From: Ignelater luminosus
Taxonomy: Eukaryota > Arthropoda > Insecta > Coleoptera > Elateridae
Reading direction: 5' to 3'
Length of the DNA: 64,000 bases
NCBI GenBank assembly: GCA_011009095.1
Contig: VTPC01090545.1
Span: forward strand, 210,834-274,833
The position numbers were made by a program, and so were the translations under genes. Numbering within the stretch: position 1 is the first letter of the stretch; the number at the start of each line of letters is the position of its first letter. Positions 49,242 to 62,924 of this stretch are shown piece after piece. The notes beneath the pieces are model-generated. The model worked only from the letters and a program-made list of their open reading frames with translations. It was not told where the DNA came from and did not search any database.

Positions 49242-52185
49242 CCGAACTTAAACCCAGTAAATCTTAGGCAAAAAGGGTATGTCTGTTGTACCACTTTCGC
49301 TACAAACACAATTTTTTCTTGTACTCGATGACGTAGCGTAAACTACAGTCACCGCTCGGTCTATTGGTTTACTATGAAAATGACATTAATGACAGACATA
49401 TTCGGGATTTGGATAAATATGAAAAGATGGTATACTAAAGGACTTCAAAAACTACAGAAAATTTTAGGCAATGCATTTTTAGGACCGCAGAATTGATTGA
49501 AGCAACACAGAGTAGAACCTTTTGTCTTTTAAAGTGAGAAACCCCATATGTATATTATCTTTATATTTTTGAAATCCACATTAGTCTTGATCACACTGAT
49601 TGGTTTGACTGCCATAACGTCTCACTGGAATATGGTAGGTATTTATCCTGTAATTGTAAGGTTTCTCTTTCTGAATTATTAATTACTCAATATACGGGGT
49701 TAAACAAGAAATAGATTTTTTCTAAAATTCTACTACAACCTGTCGGTTTGAAGCCAAAACTTCTTACAGAGCATGATCGAGTGTTTTGTGCTTGAAATTC
49801 GACCTTAATTTTCTAAACACATTATTGACATATAGTTTTAGTTTCAATCTCATCAGCTGTGGCAATTCCAAGAAATGAAACTGTTCTTGTTTAACTCCAT
49901 ATAAGTATATTGATTGTCTTAAACGTAATACTCTGCTAATTAGGTCTAAAGTATAAATCTCATTTTTAAATTACATACAATGACCAACAAAAAAAACCAA
50001 CCCGTACGCTCGTGAAAGCCTATTTCAATCTGCTTAGTCTTTAAAAATTTCTACTATAAAACAGAGCAGTTACAATTATACCCCATAAACTTATTTTTTT
50101 TAAATAAAACTGATTTTCTTTTGAGCAATTAATGTAGTTAATGGAGCAACTCAAAAAGACTCATAAACCATCCAATTATGATCAATTTACTTAAATTAAT
50201 TCTAAGCTTAGGGAAGAAATATACTTTGTAAGAAGAATTTTAAGTCTTCACCATTTTTTGCGAAACAACTAACTAATGAAATGGTACTTATAAATACGTT
50301 TGAATAAGAAAAACTTAAAATCGGATGAATAGAATTTAAAAAGTAAACGTAAATGCTTCATGAGTATTTCATTGTCTCCTATATCCTCGTTACGGTACAT
50401 TTGGAAAAACCGTTCGTTTTAAATTATTCTGATCTTTTGATCGGCATAAAAACTTGATCATTTGAATAAATCGTTCAATTAAAAACGAGACAAAACAAGC
50501 GTTAATGTATTCTGTACACTAATAAATTTTATATTTGAGACAAAACCGTTCCTTTTCTTTTTGATATTGTTTAACTTAATTGGAAGCGTATAAATGTCGA
50601 AATTTGATTAAACTATGCAATAGCGCCTACATTTTTGTTTCTCTTACTACTTTCCATTTAGCAGAATGAAGGTTTTACGTAACGAGATTTGTTACATAAC
50701 ATTATCTAAGAATCTAAAGAGATACAATTTTCTCTCTTTTGTGTATCATTATTTCAATGTTTATGTTTTACACAAAGAGATCTAGTTTACATAATTGTTA
50801 CTTTATTAACGCTCTTTAACCACGTATTAGTTAAAAACCTACGTCTTTGAATGTGAAACTTGGTGTAACTTAACAATGGGTGTTAAATGTCTTATACCAA
50901 GTGGTGATGAAACAAACTCTAGCAGAGAAAGTGAATTAGCGAATGCTATACGTTAATTATAATTACTTGTATCTGATATTAGTTTTTATTGAATTAATTA
51001 TGTCATTACATGTTAATGCTCCGTTGGGTTTTCTTTCTTGTGACAAACGATAATTATATTATACTCTTTTATCTTTTTTTGCATTCAACATATGAATTAA
51101 GTGGAATTTTATTGTTTGTCAGCATTTATTATTAGTTCCTGTTTTTAATTGTTTTCTGTTTTGAATTGATTTTCATGTTAATGCCATATAACGTTAATAG
51201 GAATCGCAATTACGAGATGTGTTTTAATTAATCTAATTAAATAAATAAAAACAAAATCTGAGAAAATTGTCTTATATCCTTGAAAAGGAGATTGAAAGCT
51301 TTAAATTATTTTAAATTTGTGAGAACGAGATTACGTTACATGTGAAATTTTACTCTCGAATTATGAAATTAATAAATTTTAAGATTTGCAGACCTTTTTC
51401 TTATATTTCACAAATTTGAAATTGAAATTTTTTGACTCTCACTAAAATTCTATATATGCAAGTCGCGATGACGACATTCTTTCTTTTTTTGAATGTTATA
51501 TGGAAATGTCTTCTAATAAGATTCTTAGATTTATAGTTGTCTATTCCTTGAATAAGGTTGAAGGTCTAGATACTATTTTGAACCCGGTATATACTTACCT
51601 ATGCAAAATGCCCAAGGCGTCTTTGATTGATGATAGTTTTATGGTCAACAGATGGTTAGTATATTTAATTACAAAAATCGTTAAAAGTCAAGAAGTAAAA
51701 ATAAAAGTGTAATTGAAATGGCATTGCCAGCTCATTATGTGAATTCAAGGTCTGAATATAATAAATATTATGATATATGACAATAAAACAAAGCAAAATT
51801 ATTGAGTTCTTTTATTATATCTGGTGTTAAGAAATTTTGCTAACACAGGAAGTTATTGATATTCAAGATCAAGCAAGTACCTATTCCGTAGATTGGATAA
51901 TAATTCTCATCTATAACAAAAATCGTCTTGCCTATATAGACGCAACTTTCGAAGAAAATTTTTTGCTAGAATTTCTAAAATGATTTCGGTAATTGAATTG
52001 TCCAGGGTAATAAAAACCGCATGCAATTTTGAAAATCATGTTGATCATATCTACAGAAGACTAATACAATAGGTTCTTCAAACCTTTTTTAAGTTACGAA
52101 ACACTTCTGATTATAAACAAATCTAGCGGAACTCTAAAATTAATAACGTATTGAAGTCATCCATTGTATTAATATAATAATGGCA
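49242..52185. other. Putative intron 1, nothing recognised
   Basis: AT-rich, no gene family or paired repeat that I can support. The open frame at 51500-51712 shows no motif. Confidence 0.45.
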
Positions 52186-52193
52186 CCCAACGT

Positions 52194-52212
52194 GGGACTG
52201 TGAATATTTAGT
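52194..52212 (+). other. Primer-binding-site-like motif
   Basis: TGGCACCCAACGTGGGAC is close to the tRNA-complementary primer binding site found next to the 5' LTR of many retroelements. No LTR pair or pol gene was seen around it, so it may be a leftover or chance. Confidence 0.35.
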
Positions 52213-52569
52213 ACACGTAAAAAACATAAATTGTTCCATCATTTTGGTCATTTATATTATTGGGATCTACGAATCTCACAATTTATATTATTAGAGCGTG
52301 TGTTCTGATCTAACATAACCTGACTTCATCCTAAATATCCATACAAAATTAATTGTTAGGTAACATATTCTCATCTTAGTCCGAATTAACCTAAGAAAAG
52401 CAAATTTGACTTAACCTAATTTAGAATGTAATAAAAACTAACCTAAATCGGTTTGATTTTATCTAACCCAACCCATTTTAACTGATGTTAACTCAAGTTA
52501 AAGATAAACAAATCTAACCTAACCTAATTTCATTTACACTTAACAAGTTACATTTATTGGTTGTACTGT

Positions 52570-52990
52570 AATAATTATATTTTTACTGTAAATAATTTTT
52601 AGAATAATAATTAGTTGTTATTTTTTAATAATATAATAATTCATTTTAATATCTGCGTATACAAAACACCAGGTGAGTTGATATTATTTTATAAAAATGA
52701 ACAAAAAAGGCGGTAGTAGCTGTTTCAACATTAGGATTAGCATTGAAGCAGAATGAAAATAAACAAAAAGCAAAACAAACACGAATAACCCACTATAACC
52801 GTCTTTTCTTCGCGCCTGCTTAACTATTTTCAAATCTAGCCAATCACGTAAGCCATCGCATCAAACTGACTGATGGATTCAGAAACGCCTCTAAAACTTA
52901 GAAAATTTGACCAAAACTAAAGGTATGACGTCATTGTTTCAGACTGATAGTCAAGTTTGATTAAACTGACTGATAGTGTGACATAGGTTT
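52570..52990. mobile_element. 711-bp-type MITE copy 2, truncated
   Basis: An inverted relative of 34959-35669: the end at about 52990 reads (inverse) AAACCTATGTCACACTATCA, and the interior shares GTAGCTGTTTCAACATTAGG, which corresponds to the inverse of text near 35215. Similarity fades near 52570, so the other end is missing. Confidence 0.7.
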
Positions 52991-55576
52991 AAGAGGCAGA
53001 TTTCGAAAATCAATAAAACTATGGATAGCAAAGATTATGTACAGGCTTTCTTGATTTTTCATAATTTTGCCGAACACTCATAATAAGCTCACGAAACAAC
53101 GGAACACCGCCGGTTGAGAACCATTGATCTATATACATACTAAAGATACCAGCGGCGTGCAAATGTACTTAGAATTGAGAAAATTCACGACCACCATACT
53201 GATTGGAAGCGAATCTGTTATTTTTATTTTCTAAAACAGATGATCAATAGAACAGTCATCCGTAGTCATTTCCAAAGGTCACAAAATTGGTAGTTCCCGT
53301 TCTCCAATTATAACGATTTTACAATTTCAAAAAACAGCTATCTTTGTTCATTAAAGGTCTCGTTCTCTCTTTATGACTGACGATGAAAATAAATTAAACA
53401 TTTGACATGCTATCGTCATACTTTGCTCAAATTACGATATAAAATCAAATTTTGCTTCTGATCCAATTTCTTTCTAGGTTGACAGAATTATCTTGCTGAG
53501 AAGTCTTTTCAGAAGTTTTTGTTAATTGTATTTCAACCTGCTCTAGACAGTCCAGTTTCTCACTTCTGAATGCTGAAGTCAATTTTAAATTATCGTGAAG
53601 ATCATACTAACGGCGTTAGTTATTATCAGTACTCTTCAAGTTTTATTTATTTGTCGTTTCAAGATTCTTGTCATCAACATTGAGATCTCTATTAAGTACT
53701 CTTAGAATCCTAAAGCTTTGTCTTGAATGTTAACTGAGTAATAATAAATTCTTCAAGTCATAGCCAGTTTGAATACTTTCCTCGATTTTTCATTTTTGAA
53801 CAGTTTTGACTTTTTAGTGGAATTTTGGATGTAAATCAGATACTGGTATGCTGGATTGGCGCTTTAAATGTATGGCAACCATCGACTGCGGACAAGACAT
53901 TGATTTGACCTTTTTGTACCACCTACCCTCACTAAGAAAGGTAAAAGAAAACTCGGATTGTAATTATTTCTTGACGCATGATCTGATGTCACAGTTTATA
54001 GTTCTGCACGGTTGATTTATTACGTAGGTAAGTTGAGAAATACTTGTTTTAGACTTAGAGACTCCTACATGAGCGTGTTTATAATTATTTGTCCAACGTA
54101 GATTTCTGTTGAGAAATGATGATGATGATGATGATGATTCAATAGACTTATCTTTATGTCAGTTTTGTTTTTAACTCTTTATTCATGACAAAGACCACCA
54201 ACTGACTAGTCAGGTACTTTTAATATTTTTTGTAGTATGTTACTAATTATAACTAACTTTCAATTGGACATTTATGAGGGATTGCAAATTTATCAATTAA
54301 AAGATTTTTGCAGGAGTTATGGCAATCTGGTAAAGTTAATCTTTACGTTCAGACATTAATATTTCCTGCTAAAAAGTGCCTACATGATATAATACTAAAA
54401 TACTAATCTTGGACTGAGGTTTTTTTTGTGATTGCAGAGAATAGGACATCTTTTAGTGAACATTTCTCGAGGTTACTATTACCCAGAGAGGCTTTGAATT
54501 GCCAACAATAATAGTGCCCTAATTTGAAGGAAAATATCTTAAAGTATACCCTGTTTCAATTTTAATTTTCTAATTCTTAATTTGGTTTGTTGTTTAAAAG
54601 TGCACCATTTAGGCTATAAAATGATTAATGATTATTATTTATATTTATTACTCTTTCTAAGAATTACCAAATACAGTAAGTAACTACTATCGATTTTCTA
54701 ATACTTCTTATGCGATGTTAAACGTTGAAAATGTTTATTTCGGTAATCTTATGTGGTTTTTCCCTCCTTGAAATCTCATTTGTTCTGATTGAATACAATA
54801 AACCAATACACGAGATACAAAGATAGTAAAACGATATCCGAAGAGTGCCCAAAACAAATATGACAATTGCTCACAAAACTGCAAAAATCTACCGAACTGA
54901 AGATCAGACAACAGAAGTTAATTTACGTTTTGAATCTTGAAGACTGAGGGCAAAAACACAATAAATTCATTATCAGCAATGAAGATGTCACTTTTAGACA
55001 TTTTCGAGGTTACCAAGAAGTTTTTGTTAGACAGGACTATTCATTGTATTTATAAAGGTAGATTTATACCAAAGAGATCTAGGAATAATAAGGAAGAAAC
55101 TTTGAGGTCATAAAGTGAAGGCTAAACGTAGACAAAAACGGAAATTTACAACAAATCATACTCATACCGCTATCTATTTTATACTTTCTTTTGTTTTCAG
55201 TTTTTTCTTCAGTGAAGCAATTTGATGTTTTACTATTTTAAATCATACAGGTAATTTTAGTAAGCCTAACAATCTTTTTTTTTCTTGGTAGATTATATCA
55301 CGATTAGCAACAGTACCTCGTTTTGCTAAAAGTTGCCGACCTTCACCTAATCCATCTTATAAGGGAAACTGGTTCAAATATGAGTTTATGTCTCTGTATC
55401 TTCTGTAATGAAATTCCCATAGCAATAAACGTTTTATTATCAAAATAAACTGACATCCTCAACTAGGCAATTTTTATGGCGTAATCTTTAAAGCTTTAAA
55501 TTAGAAACAAGTAATAATTTAGAATAGAATTATAATTAGATTTCAGCAACGAAATAAAAGTTGAAAGATTTCTTAC
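52991..55576. other. Putative intron 1, last part
   Basis: No gene recognised. A (GAT)n-type microsatellite lies at about 54117-54139. Confidence 0.4.
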
Positions 55577-55600
55577 CTGAAAGTATAAGTTTCCTATCAT
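55577..55600 (-). CDS. Candidate first coding exon of DUF4789-like gene
   Basis: On the minus strand an ATG at 55600 opens eight codons (MIGNLYFQ) ending at a consensus donor CAG|GTAAGA in phase 0. Joined to the acceptor at 46903 it gives MIGNLYFQIQILLFYFLSAI, a convincing signal peptide. The intron would be about 8.7 kb. No nearer in-phase ATG-donor was noticed, but the choice is inferential. Confidence 0.5.
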
Positions 55601-57290
55601 CCCGAATAATTTAAACTTTCGTTGTTGCTAAATACATAATCGCACTTGACGTAACACTCAACACAAAAATATAATAATACACCATAATAATTTTAATGTA
55701 TTGGTATCAACAAAATTATCTCGTAATTTTCTTCAGCAACGCCAATAAAAGAACGTGCTATCTAAGGAAGTCATACCTAACTACTATTACTACTACTACT
55801 ACTGAATCAAGATAAAATCGGCAAAAAGAATACCGGCGTGTGCATGTGAGAGGGTGGGCGCCTCCGCCACCAACAACAAACCGGCTCCTGCTGAAGACAT
55901 ATCTTAAGTCAATTGGTGGGGTTTCCATCGTCAATGTCAAACTTCTGTAAAGTTCAAAGTAGGACTTTCACTCACATTACGCGGCCACGAGGTCGCACCT
56001 TTAACGAAAGCGAAATTAAATGGTGTTATATGAATGTGTAACGTTGATGGTTATTATCTGCTCGAAACCCGTTACGCTGTGTAGATAGATAGATGAATAG
56101 CTTCCAGCTTTAAATAGTTGTTAGTATCTTCCGCGAAATTTTGTTAATAAAACGGAAGTTATGCTAAGAAAAGTAAGCTGAAAAAAGTTTACAAGGTAAT
56201 TAAATGGAATGTATGTATCCTTGTAAATCCTTCATATTCAATTCGTGCTCCGTTAATATTATTTAGGTATTTGGATAATTTATTTATGCAAAGTACAATT
56301 TATGATAATAGATAATTTTAGATGCAACGACAATATTAGTGTTCAAGGTTAAATCGTGCATTTCAATTCTACAGAAAACCACAAATGTCCTAAATGTCAC
56401 TAAACGACCTAGAACTTTTTTGTAAGTCTTCTTAATTAACCTCATCAAAATTCTAATGAAATTTATTATTATTATGAATAGATCTGATTACATAATGAAT
56501 TTTTTGTTATTTTAGGAAACATGTTGGCAATTTTTACTAAAATATTTAATAGTTAATCAATTTGTCATGGAATTAAGAAAACTTTTCCTTGCTTTTTTGT
56601 TTTTGTTTTTGTTTCAATTTTTCATTTATTTTTGATTTTAAGAAGTGGCATTGAAGAAATTCCACTTTTAAAATGAGACTGTCATGAGGAGAAGTCAAGA
56701 AACTTATCACAGTCGAATTAAATTCCAACCAAAAAGATGCTTCAATAATCCTCATTGCGCAATAGCATCGATAATTTGATTAGTTAGCTTTTTGTCACAG
56801 CTATCTTGACCGGTTAGTATTGCAAACCAATTTGATGCATCCAAACAATTGCCAAAAATTACAATTGGAGTAATGTGAATTACTACGCACCATCAAAATT
56901 GCTTTTTTCATTACCTAGCTTTCCATTAAATTAACATGAAGAAACTTCAAAGTTTTCTACAATTTTAAATTTTAGAAATTGCTAACTTACTGTATTTTAT
57001 ATTATATGATTGAAAATAGTGATGACAGATCTACTAATATTTTTGACAAATATCTTATGCTAGTGAAATTGAATCAAAAATCAACATTGTAACTCTGAAA
57101 GGTTGCTGTAATAAAAAATGGAAATAAACCAGACCATATGCCTGATAAGAGACTAATCCAACAAAAAAATTTAATCAATTAATTAGGAGTTCAATTTAGA
57201 TTCATTAATGGCTTTTAGCTAATGTAAAATCAGAACTCTTCGAGTTAAGTTTTAAATTTGTTTTATGTTAAATAAGAGCTGTTATGTCTA
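55601..57290. other. Upstream region of DUF4789-like gene and beyond
   Basis: If the first exon at 55577-55600 is right, its leader and promoter lie within a few hundred bases here. A (TAC)n microsatellite is at about 55780-55802, and a GC-richer patch is at 55830-56010. No other gene is seen. Confidence 0.4.
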
Positions 57291-57299
57291 GGAAATCTC

Positions 57300-59700
57300 G
57301 CTCTTGTCTCCCTGGGAATGAGACAAAACCCAATACCTAGTCACTCACGCCAGAAAGTCCCTAGATCACTTGCAAACTTGCCTTCGATACATACGTGAAG
57401 AGAACCAAGCAAAACTGCTTTTTGAACTCTGTAAGACCAGGAGACCGACTCCGTTTTACATACAGGACTGATGAGATTATGTTCCTACATGAAAGCAGCT
57501 TTTAGTTCTCCAAGGACCTCTATTATCAGTACAACTAATTTTACCACATGTTCTGGATACATTCGGCCAAGATCGGACAAGAGGTTTTGGTACTTCTCTT
57601 CCTGGTCGACCTTTTTTGATTTGATAATTATTATGTTATGGACAGGACAGTTTCGATATCCAGCGGAACTAAATCCGGCTTGTTGGCCCCTAACTCGCTC
57701 GTGATGGGAAAAGCATAATTCCAGTATTTACGGCATCTCCATTCTCCAATTCTCCACCACGGACTATTGTTTTAGCGGGGGCTTATGGTATGACCGATGT
57801 TGCATAAGCGTGTCTAATGTGAAATAGACAATTTTCAGAGCTGCATTGTATCGACGAATCTACTACAATGACATTGCGTACGAAGAACAAGCTGTCAGTA
57901 TGTGTATCAGTGTTTTGGGATGGACCTTACATGTTCTCTTGCAAGATAATACTGTAATACACAAACGTATTAAAAACTACATCGGACATGCCAGCACAAA
58001 TCTCTCAGTTTCGGACTCAGGTCACCTGATTTTAGGAAGGCAAACGATAATTCACGAGAAATACTGTCTTGTTCTGCATTGAAAAAGAATTGGAAATGCA
58101 TGACTTTTCCCATTTGTAATCGTACTAGATGGTCTTTCTGCATATTCCTAACTCTCGCGCTTACAACTTCAAGCGTTGCGGTGGTCTGGTCTTTAAGTCT
58201 GAGCTTTGCAAGTCGCTTTAAAAAGAAATAATCCATTCCCGTCGATTACGTGACTTCTTGACCAACCAATGCTTCTTAGTACGCGGTGAGTTGCATCCAA
58301 AATAATGCAACTGTACAGATACTCCAAGCTAAATAGTTCCCTATATCTTTGGTGACGTGGAAGGTAAATCCGCTGAACAGAGGATTTTGGGTGTAAACTA
58401 CGGTTTATGTTTACGATTTTTTTGGTCTCTCGATTAACTGCTTGTAATTCTGTGTCGAAGTACACGAGAATCGGAACAGCACGCATATTCGTAACAGTGA
58501 CTTTGTTCTTTCTCGTCAGTTGGAAACTCTAAATCTATTGAAGTCGTGTTGTATACTTGCTGCCAAGACTCTTCTTCTGCACACCAGGAACTTGTAAAGT
58601 TTTTTGACGGCTAAATTTTTAACGATATTCTCTTCGACCAGTTGAGTATTCATCATCACTCCTTACTCGAACCATGTTTAGGCATTTATGCAAACCTGTA
58701 GACAGAGACGTTATTAAGATAGAGTTGCAAGTCTATTGCTTCCAGCGTAAAGTCCAAGTCATCCATATAGTTAAAAGAGATGAGTGATGAGCTCTGGTCA
58801 TATACCCCCGGCGTTTCATGAACTCAATCGAAAACGGCAATAATGAGATACAAAAGAGAAAAGAACTCAAGAAATTTTCCTAAAAGACATCACATTTAAA
58901 ATCGATCTACTCTGGAAATACTACTTCTTCGTCCATATGGCAAAATTGGTATTTTAGAGTGGAATCAAACTGTCGATACATCTCACTATAGGGTAGACAT
59001 GGAGGCCCCCCAACAAGCAGATGAGAAATTCGTGCATTGCATTGTTACACACGCACCGGTCTACTAACAAGTTTTCTTTACAACATACAAGACCACTCTT
59101 CGATTCTCTTTGTTTTGCAACTCGTTCTCAAACTGGGTTAATTAAGTTCAGGACACGTTCGCACACCTTGTGGAAGATTTTATACAACATGTTAATCGGT
59201 AACCACGGATATGTGATCCCTTTATGTAATCCGCAAAGAGTCGACCAAGACGGGAATGACTTCTACCAGAAGTTATTAATGGCATCTACTCTTGGGACAA
59301 AGAAATTCGTTTACTCTTCAGGACGCGTTTGATTTCTATGCCTGTTACCGGGAGAGGAGGGGCAGTTTTCAGGTTGCGGAAGATGTTCGTCGCAATATTC
59401 CTGGAACTGTGTGAACACTGCTGGAGTGTCCTGCAGAGGGATGGCATTTTTATACATCCCTTATATTCCAAAAGGTCTCTGTTCTTTCAACCGATGATGG
59501 TGGGTTGCGAGAAGCTGTGCTTTTAGAGTGAAAAAAGTGAAGGGACGCGAAATAAAGGTGTTATTTTTTTTCAATCACCCCATCTTGTTTACTGACTTTC
59601 TCTTGGCAAGATCCAAAGTTCGAATCTTATTCACTGCCTTTCGCTTGGAAACTTATAGTGTGGATGGGTTCAGTTTTATAAGTTGTTGCTTAACGCATAA
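57300..59700 (-). pseudogene. Decayed non-LTR retrotransposon RT region
   Basis: On the minus strand, in broken frames from about 59700 down: weak N-terminal RT-like text, YKFLVCRRRVL-type text near 58580, then MRAVPILVYFDTELQAVNRE, NRSLHPKSSVQRIYLPRHQR and ELFSLEYLYSCI (58486-58193), and LLSDLGRMYPEHVVKLVVLI near 57560. The end is VQKAVLLGSLHV near 57410. These follow the order of the region after the RT active site in a common arthropod class of retroelements (normally 'LHPKS...RLYLPR..GGRGL' and 'LQK.VLLGT..ILR'). The catalytic motif itself was not identified. Multiple frameshifts and stops make it inactive. Confidence 0.65.
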
Positions 59701-60980
59701 GCTTCAGAAATGAGCGTACTTTGTGCTTCTAAAGATCTATCACATATTATGTAAATTCTAAATGCGTCTTACCTGGAAACTGTCATCTTGGCCTTCAGTT
59801 GCTGCATGCGTTTCTCGTCTTTCCTCACATTTAGGCGGCCATTTTGACCATGTCCAAATCCAAATCTGAAGTCGAAATTTTAAAATTTAAAAAAAATGGG
59901 GACGGACAGATAGCAGATTTTGCAAATTCAGTAACGACTCCTTTCGGAGTTCGTTGAAAATAAAAAGATTATATGCCAAGATGTCCATACAAGACTGACA
60001 ATCCGTTAACTTCCAAGCAAATAAAGGAAATTAAAGACAAATCGCGGCAATCTCGTGCACATCGAATCTAAGAATTTTCGCTATGTTTACAAAACTGAAG
60101 GGTTACAGAATCTATTTGAACCATTATTTAAGCGGGCTTAGGCAGCAGATACTGTCTTCATGATGTAGATGCTACTGAATTTCAAGCAGAAATCAAAGGG
60201 CGAAGAATACGTGTAATGAAAGAACTAATTGCTTGTGTTGTAATTAATACACATGAACTTGAAAACAGTGTTACGATTAAACTGTTTAATTCTGTGAAAG
60301 AATTTCTAAAACGATAAACATAATGGATACTAGAAATTTTTTTCTAGTTAATACTACAACAAAATGAATTGATCTTCAATTAAATTCATTACCGAATTTG
60401 ATTCAGATTAAGTCAAGAATATAAAACATTGAAGAGTGTTGGTTCTTACCGAAGTATTTGGCCCATTGCCCAAAAATAGTTTCATATACATATGGGTTTG
60501 GTTCCAGTTTTAATATCTGTTCAGGATTTTGCCCGCAGCCTAAAATGTTTGAGATTCCGGATTTCACACTAATGCTTGGTTTTACCAACTGTTATTTAAA
60601 TGGAATTCGTTATATTATAGACAATCGATACAGAATTATTGGTATTTTATAAAGTCAGAGCTCTTGCAATGATTTATTTAGTACTAAAAACTTTGTACTG
60701 ACACGATTTAGTAACGGTTTCTACTCAGAAATGTGTACATGATAAATTTTGTTGGTTGTTTTGATTTGTTATCAAGGCCCAGATATTGATGACATGACAT
60801 CTTTTTTTTCTTATTTTGTATATGTTGACTGTAAATAAGTAAATCCTATTCATGATCTTTCAATTTTATTGTTTGTTATGTTTTGGGAATTTTTGGCTGT
60901 TTGGTCATTTTTTTAAATTTGCTTTGTTTTTTTTATCATTTTTTAGCCATTCTGGTGAGTATTATTGATTTCTGTATATA
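59701..60980. other. Unassigned region
   Basis: Frames around 59845-60310 are broken and hint at decayed coding sequence, but I cannot name a family. The rest is AT-rich. Confidence 0.35.
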
Positions 60981-62922
60981 CAGTGTGTCCGAGAAGTATG
61001 GAATATCCTATATATCTCAGTAAATATGCATTTTATGGAAAAATGTTTCCTATAAAAGTTGTTTAGTGTTTAGTTTTACATTACAAGGCACTAGCAAATA
61101 ACCATTTTTTTTAAAAAACAAAAGCGCAACGAATAATGCTTCATTTTTTTAATGGGAAGGTATCCCTTTATTTTACTCATTTGATAGAGAATGTTTTTCT
61201 CTTTTCAATGATGTAAAACTTTGATACACTTGCATAAGTAAATTTTGATTAAAACGCAAAAAATTGTTTGAAAGTTTACTTCAATATTCATCTGTTACGA
61301 ATTGAAAATTTTGTATAACTACACTCTACAGTTCATAGAAGGTGTTCAAAGTGTGCACCATTTACAGCTTGGCAATCATAAAGTCGTCTTTCAAATTCGT
61401 TTACTGCATTTTGAATCGTTTCTTTTGTGATAGCTCTAATCTCTGTTCTAATACGGTCTTTTAGAGTTTCAATATCTTCAGGCATATCGACATAAATCTT
61501 ATTTTTGAGATGGCCCCACAGAAAAAAATCAATTGGACTTCAATTCGGCGAGCGAGCTGGCCATTCTACTGCACCTCTTCTGCCTATCCATCGATAAGGG
61601 AAAGCATTAGCAAGAAACTGTCGGACATTAATTCCGAAATGAGGAGGAGCCCCGTCTTGTTGCAACCATATTTGGTTATGGGTACATCTGGATCTAGTTC
61701 ATTAGGAAATAGAACAGCTAAAGCAAGAACTAAGTCAAATCTTAAAAAATCTTGATAAGCATCCGCTGTTAAATTATGTTCTATAAAAAAAGGTACCAAA
61801 ATTTGGGTTCCAATAATTCCTGCCCAGACATTGACTTTCTGCTGATATTGGGTGTGCCCTTCTACATATCAGCCAGGATTTAGCGAAGACCAGTAACGCG
61901 TGTTTTGTTTGTTAATGGTACCATTCAAACAAAACGTTGCCTCATCAGTGAAGAGGATATTTTTATGAAAATTTGCATTTTCCTGAAGCCTATGTGTTAT
62001 TTCTTCGCAAAATTGCAATCTTCGATCTAAATCATCTAATAATTCTTCAACTATACAAGGTTTATACGGATGCCACTTCTCCTTTCTTAGAACTTCGTGT
62101 GCAGTGGATTTCTTCAAAGTATGTTCACGAGCAATTTGTCGAACAGAAACATGTGGATTTTCCACGACAGCCAACATTATATTCTCACGTTGTTCATTAT
62201 TTAGAGCTTTAGGTCTGCCCGTTTTTTGGACGATCTTTGACAGAACCCGTCTCATGAAATTTATGCAAAATTTTACTTACAGTAGACTGAGAAATATTGT
62301 ATTCGGGATGCACGTTATTAAACAAATTGCAAACTTCTTCCTGTGTTCTCCTTCTGTCTCCATATCCCAGCATCATGAAAATTTCGATACGATGTTTTTC
62401 TGATAAATGATCCATAGTAAGTCGTATTTTTGTAACTTTGTTATCCTCACGTTAATCAAAATGCTTAAATTAATTAAACAAATAACTTTTCGCTTCAGTT
62501 CGGTTATTAACTGACATTTCTACGAGGCATTCAATTGTTGCAACAAACAAAAGTGTATCAAACCGACCATAATGTGACTAGATGATATTAAAAATTTAAA
62601 AGACCCCGTCTGGAAAGGTAACAGATGAATAAATAAACTTTTAAGCGTTATTCAAACAATTTTTTGCGTTTTAATCAAAATTTACTTATCCAAGTGTATC
62701 AAAGTTTTACATTCTCTATCAAATGAGTACAATAAAGAGATACCTTCCCATTAAAAAAAATTGAAGCATTATTCGTTGCGCTTTTGTTTTTTAAAAAATA
62801 GTTATTTGGTATTGCCCTGTAATGTAAAACTAAACACTTAACAACTTTTATAGAAAACATTTTTCCATAAAATGCATATTTATTGAGATATATAGGATAT
62901 TCCATACTTTTCGGGCACACTG
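60981..62922. mobile_element. Mariner-like element with long TIRs
   Basis: 1942 bp, flanked by TA (60979-60980, 62923-62924). The ends begin CAGTGTG.CCGA.AAGTATGG and inverted similarity extends about 300 bp into each side, with scattered changes and a few indels. The interior carries a minus-strand transposase pseudogene. The end sequence CAGTGTGTCC is shared with the foldback family at 28440 and 34485. Confidence 0.9.
61333..62415 (-). pseudogene. Mariner-like transposase pseudogene
   Basis: It starts MDHLSEKHRIEIFMMLGYGD (helix-turn-helix), then SQSTVSKILHKFHETGSV. A one-base expansion in an A run near 62216-62222 shifts the frame before the TGRPKALN linker. The second DNA-binding and catalytic parts follow: LFTDEATF (first D), then a TGA in place of the Trp codon after LNPG (about 61872), a shift before WLQQDGAPPHFG (second D), and SPN-stop-SPIDFFLWG, where the third D is lost. 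The end is AVNGAHFEHLL. With at least two stops and two frameshifts it cannot encode active enzyme. Confidence 0.85.
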
Positions 62923-62924
62923 TA

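Noticed and set aside
52300..52530. Telomere-like CCTAA repeats
   Set aside because: The CTAACCTAA strings are irregular and few; they do not form an uninterrupted TTAGG array.
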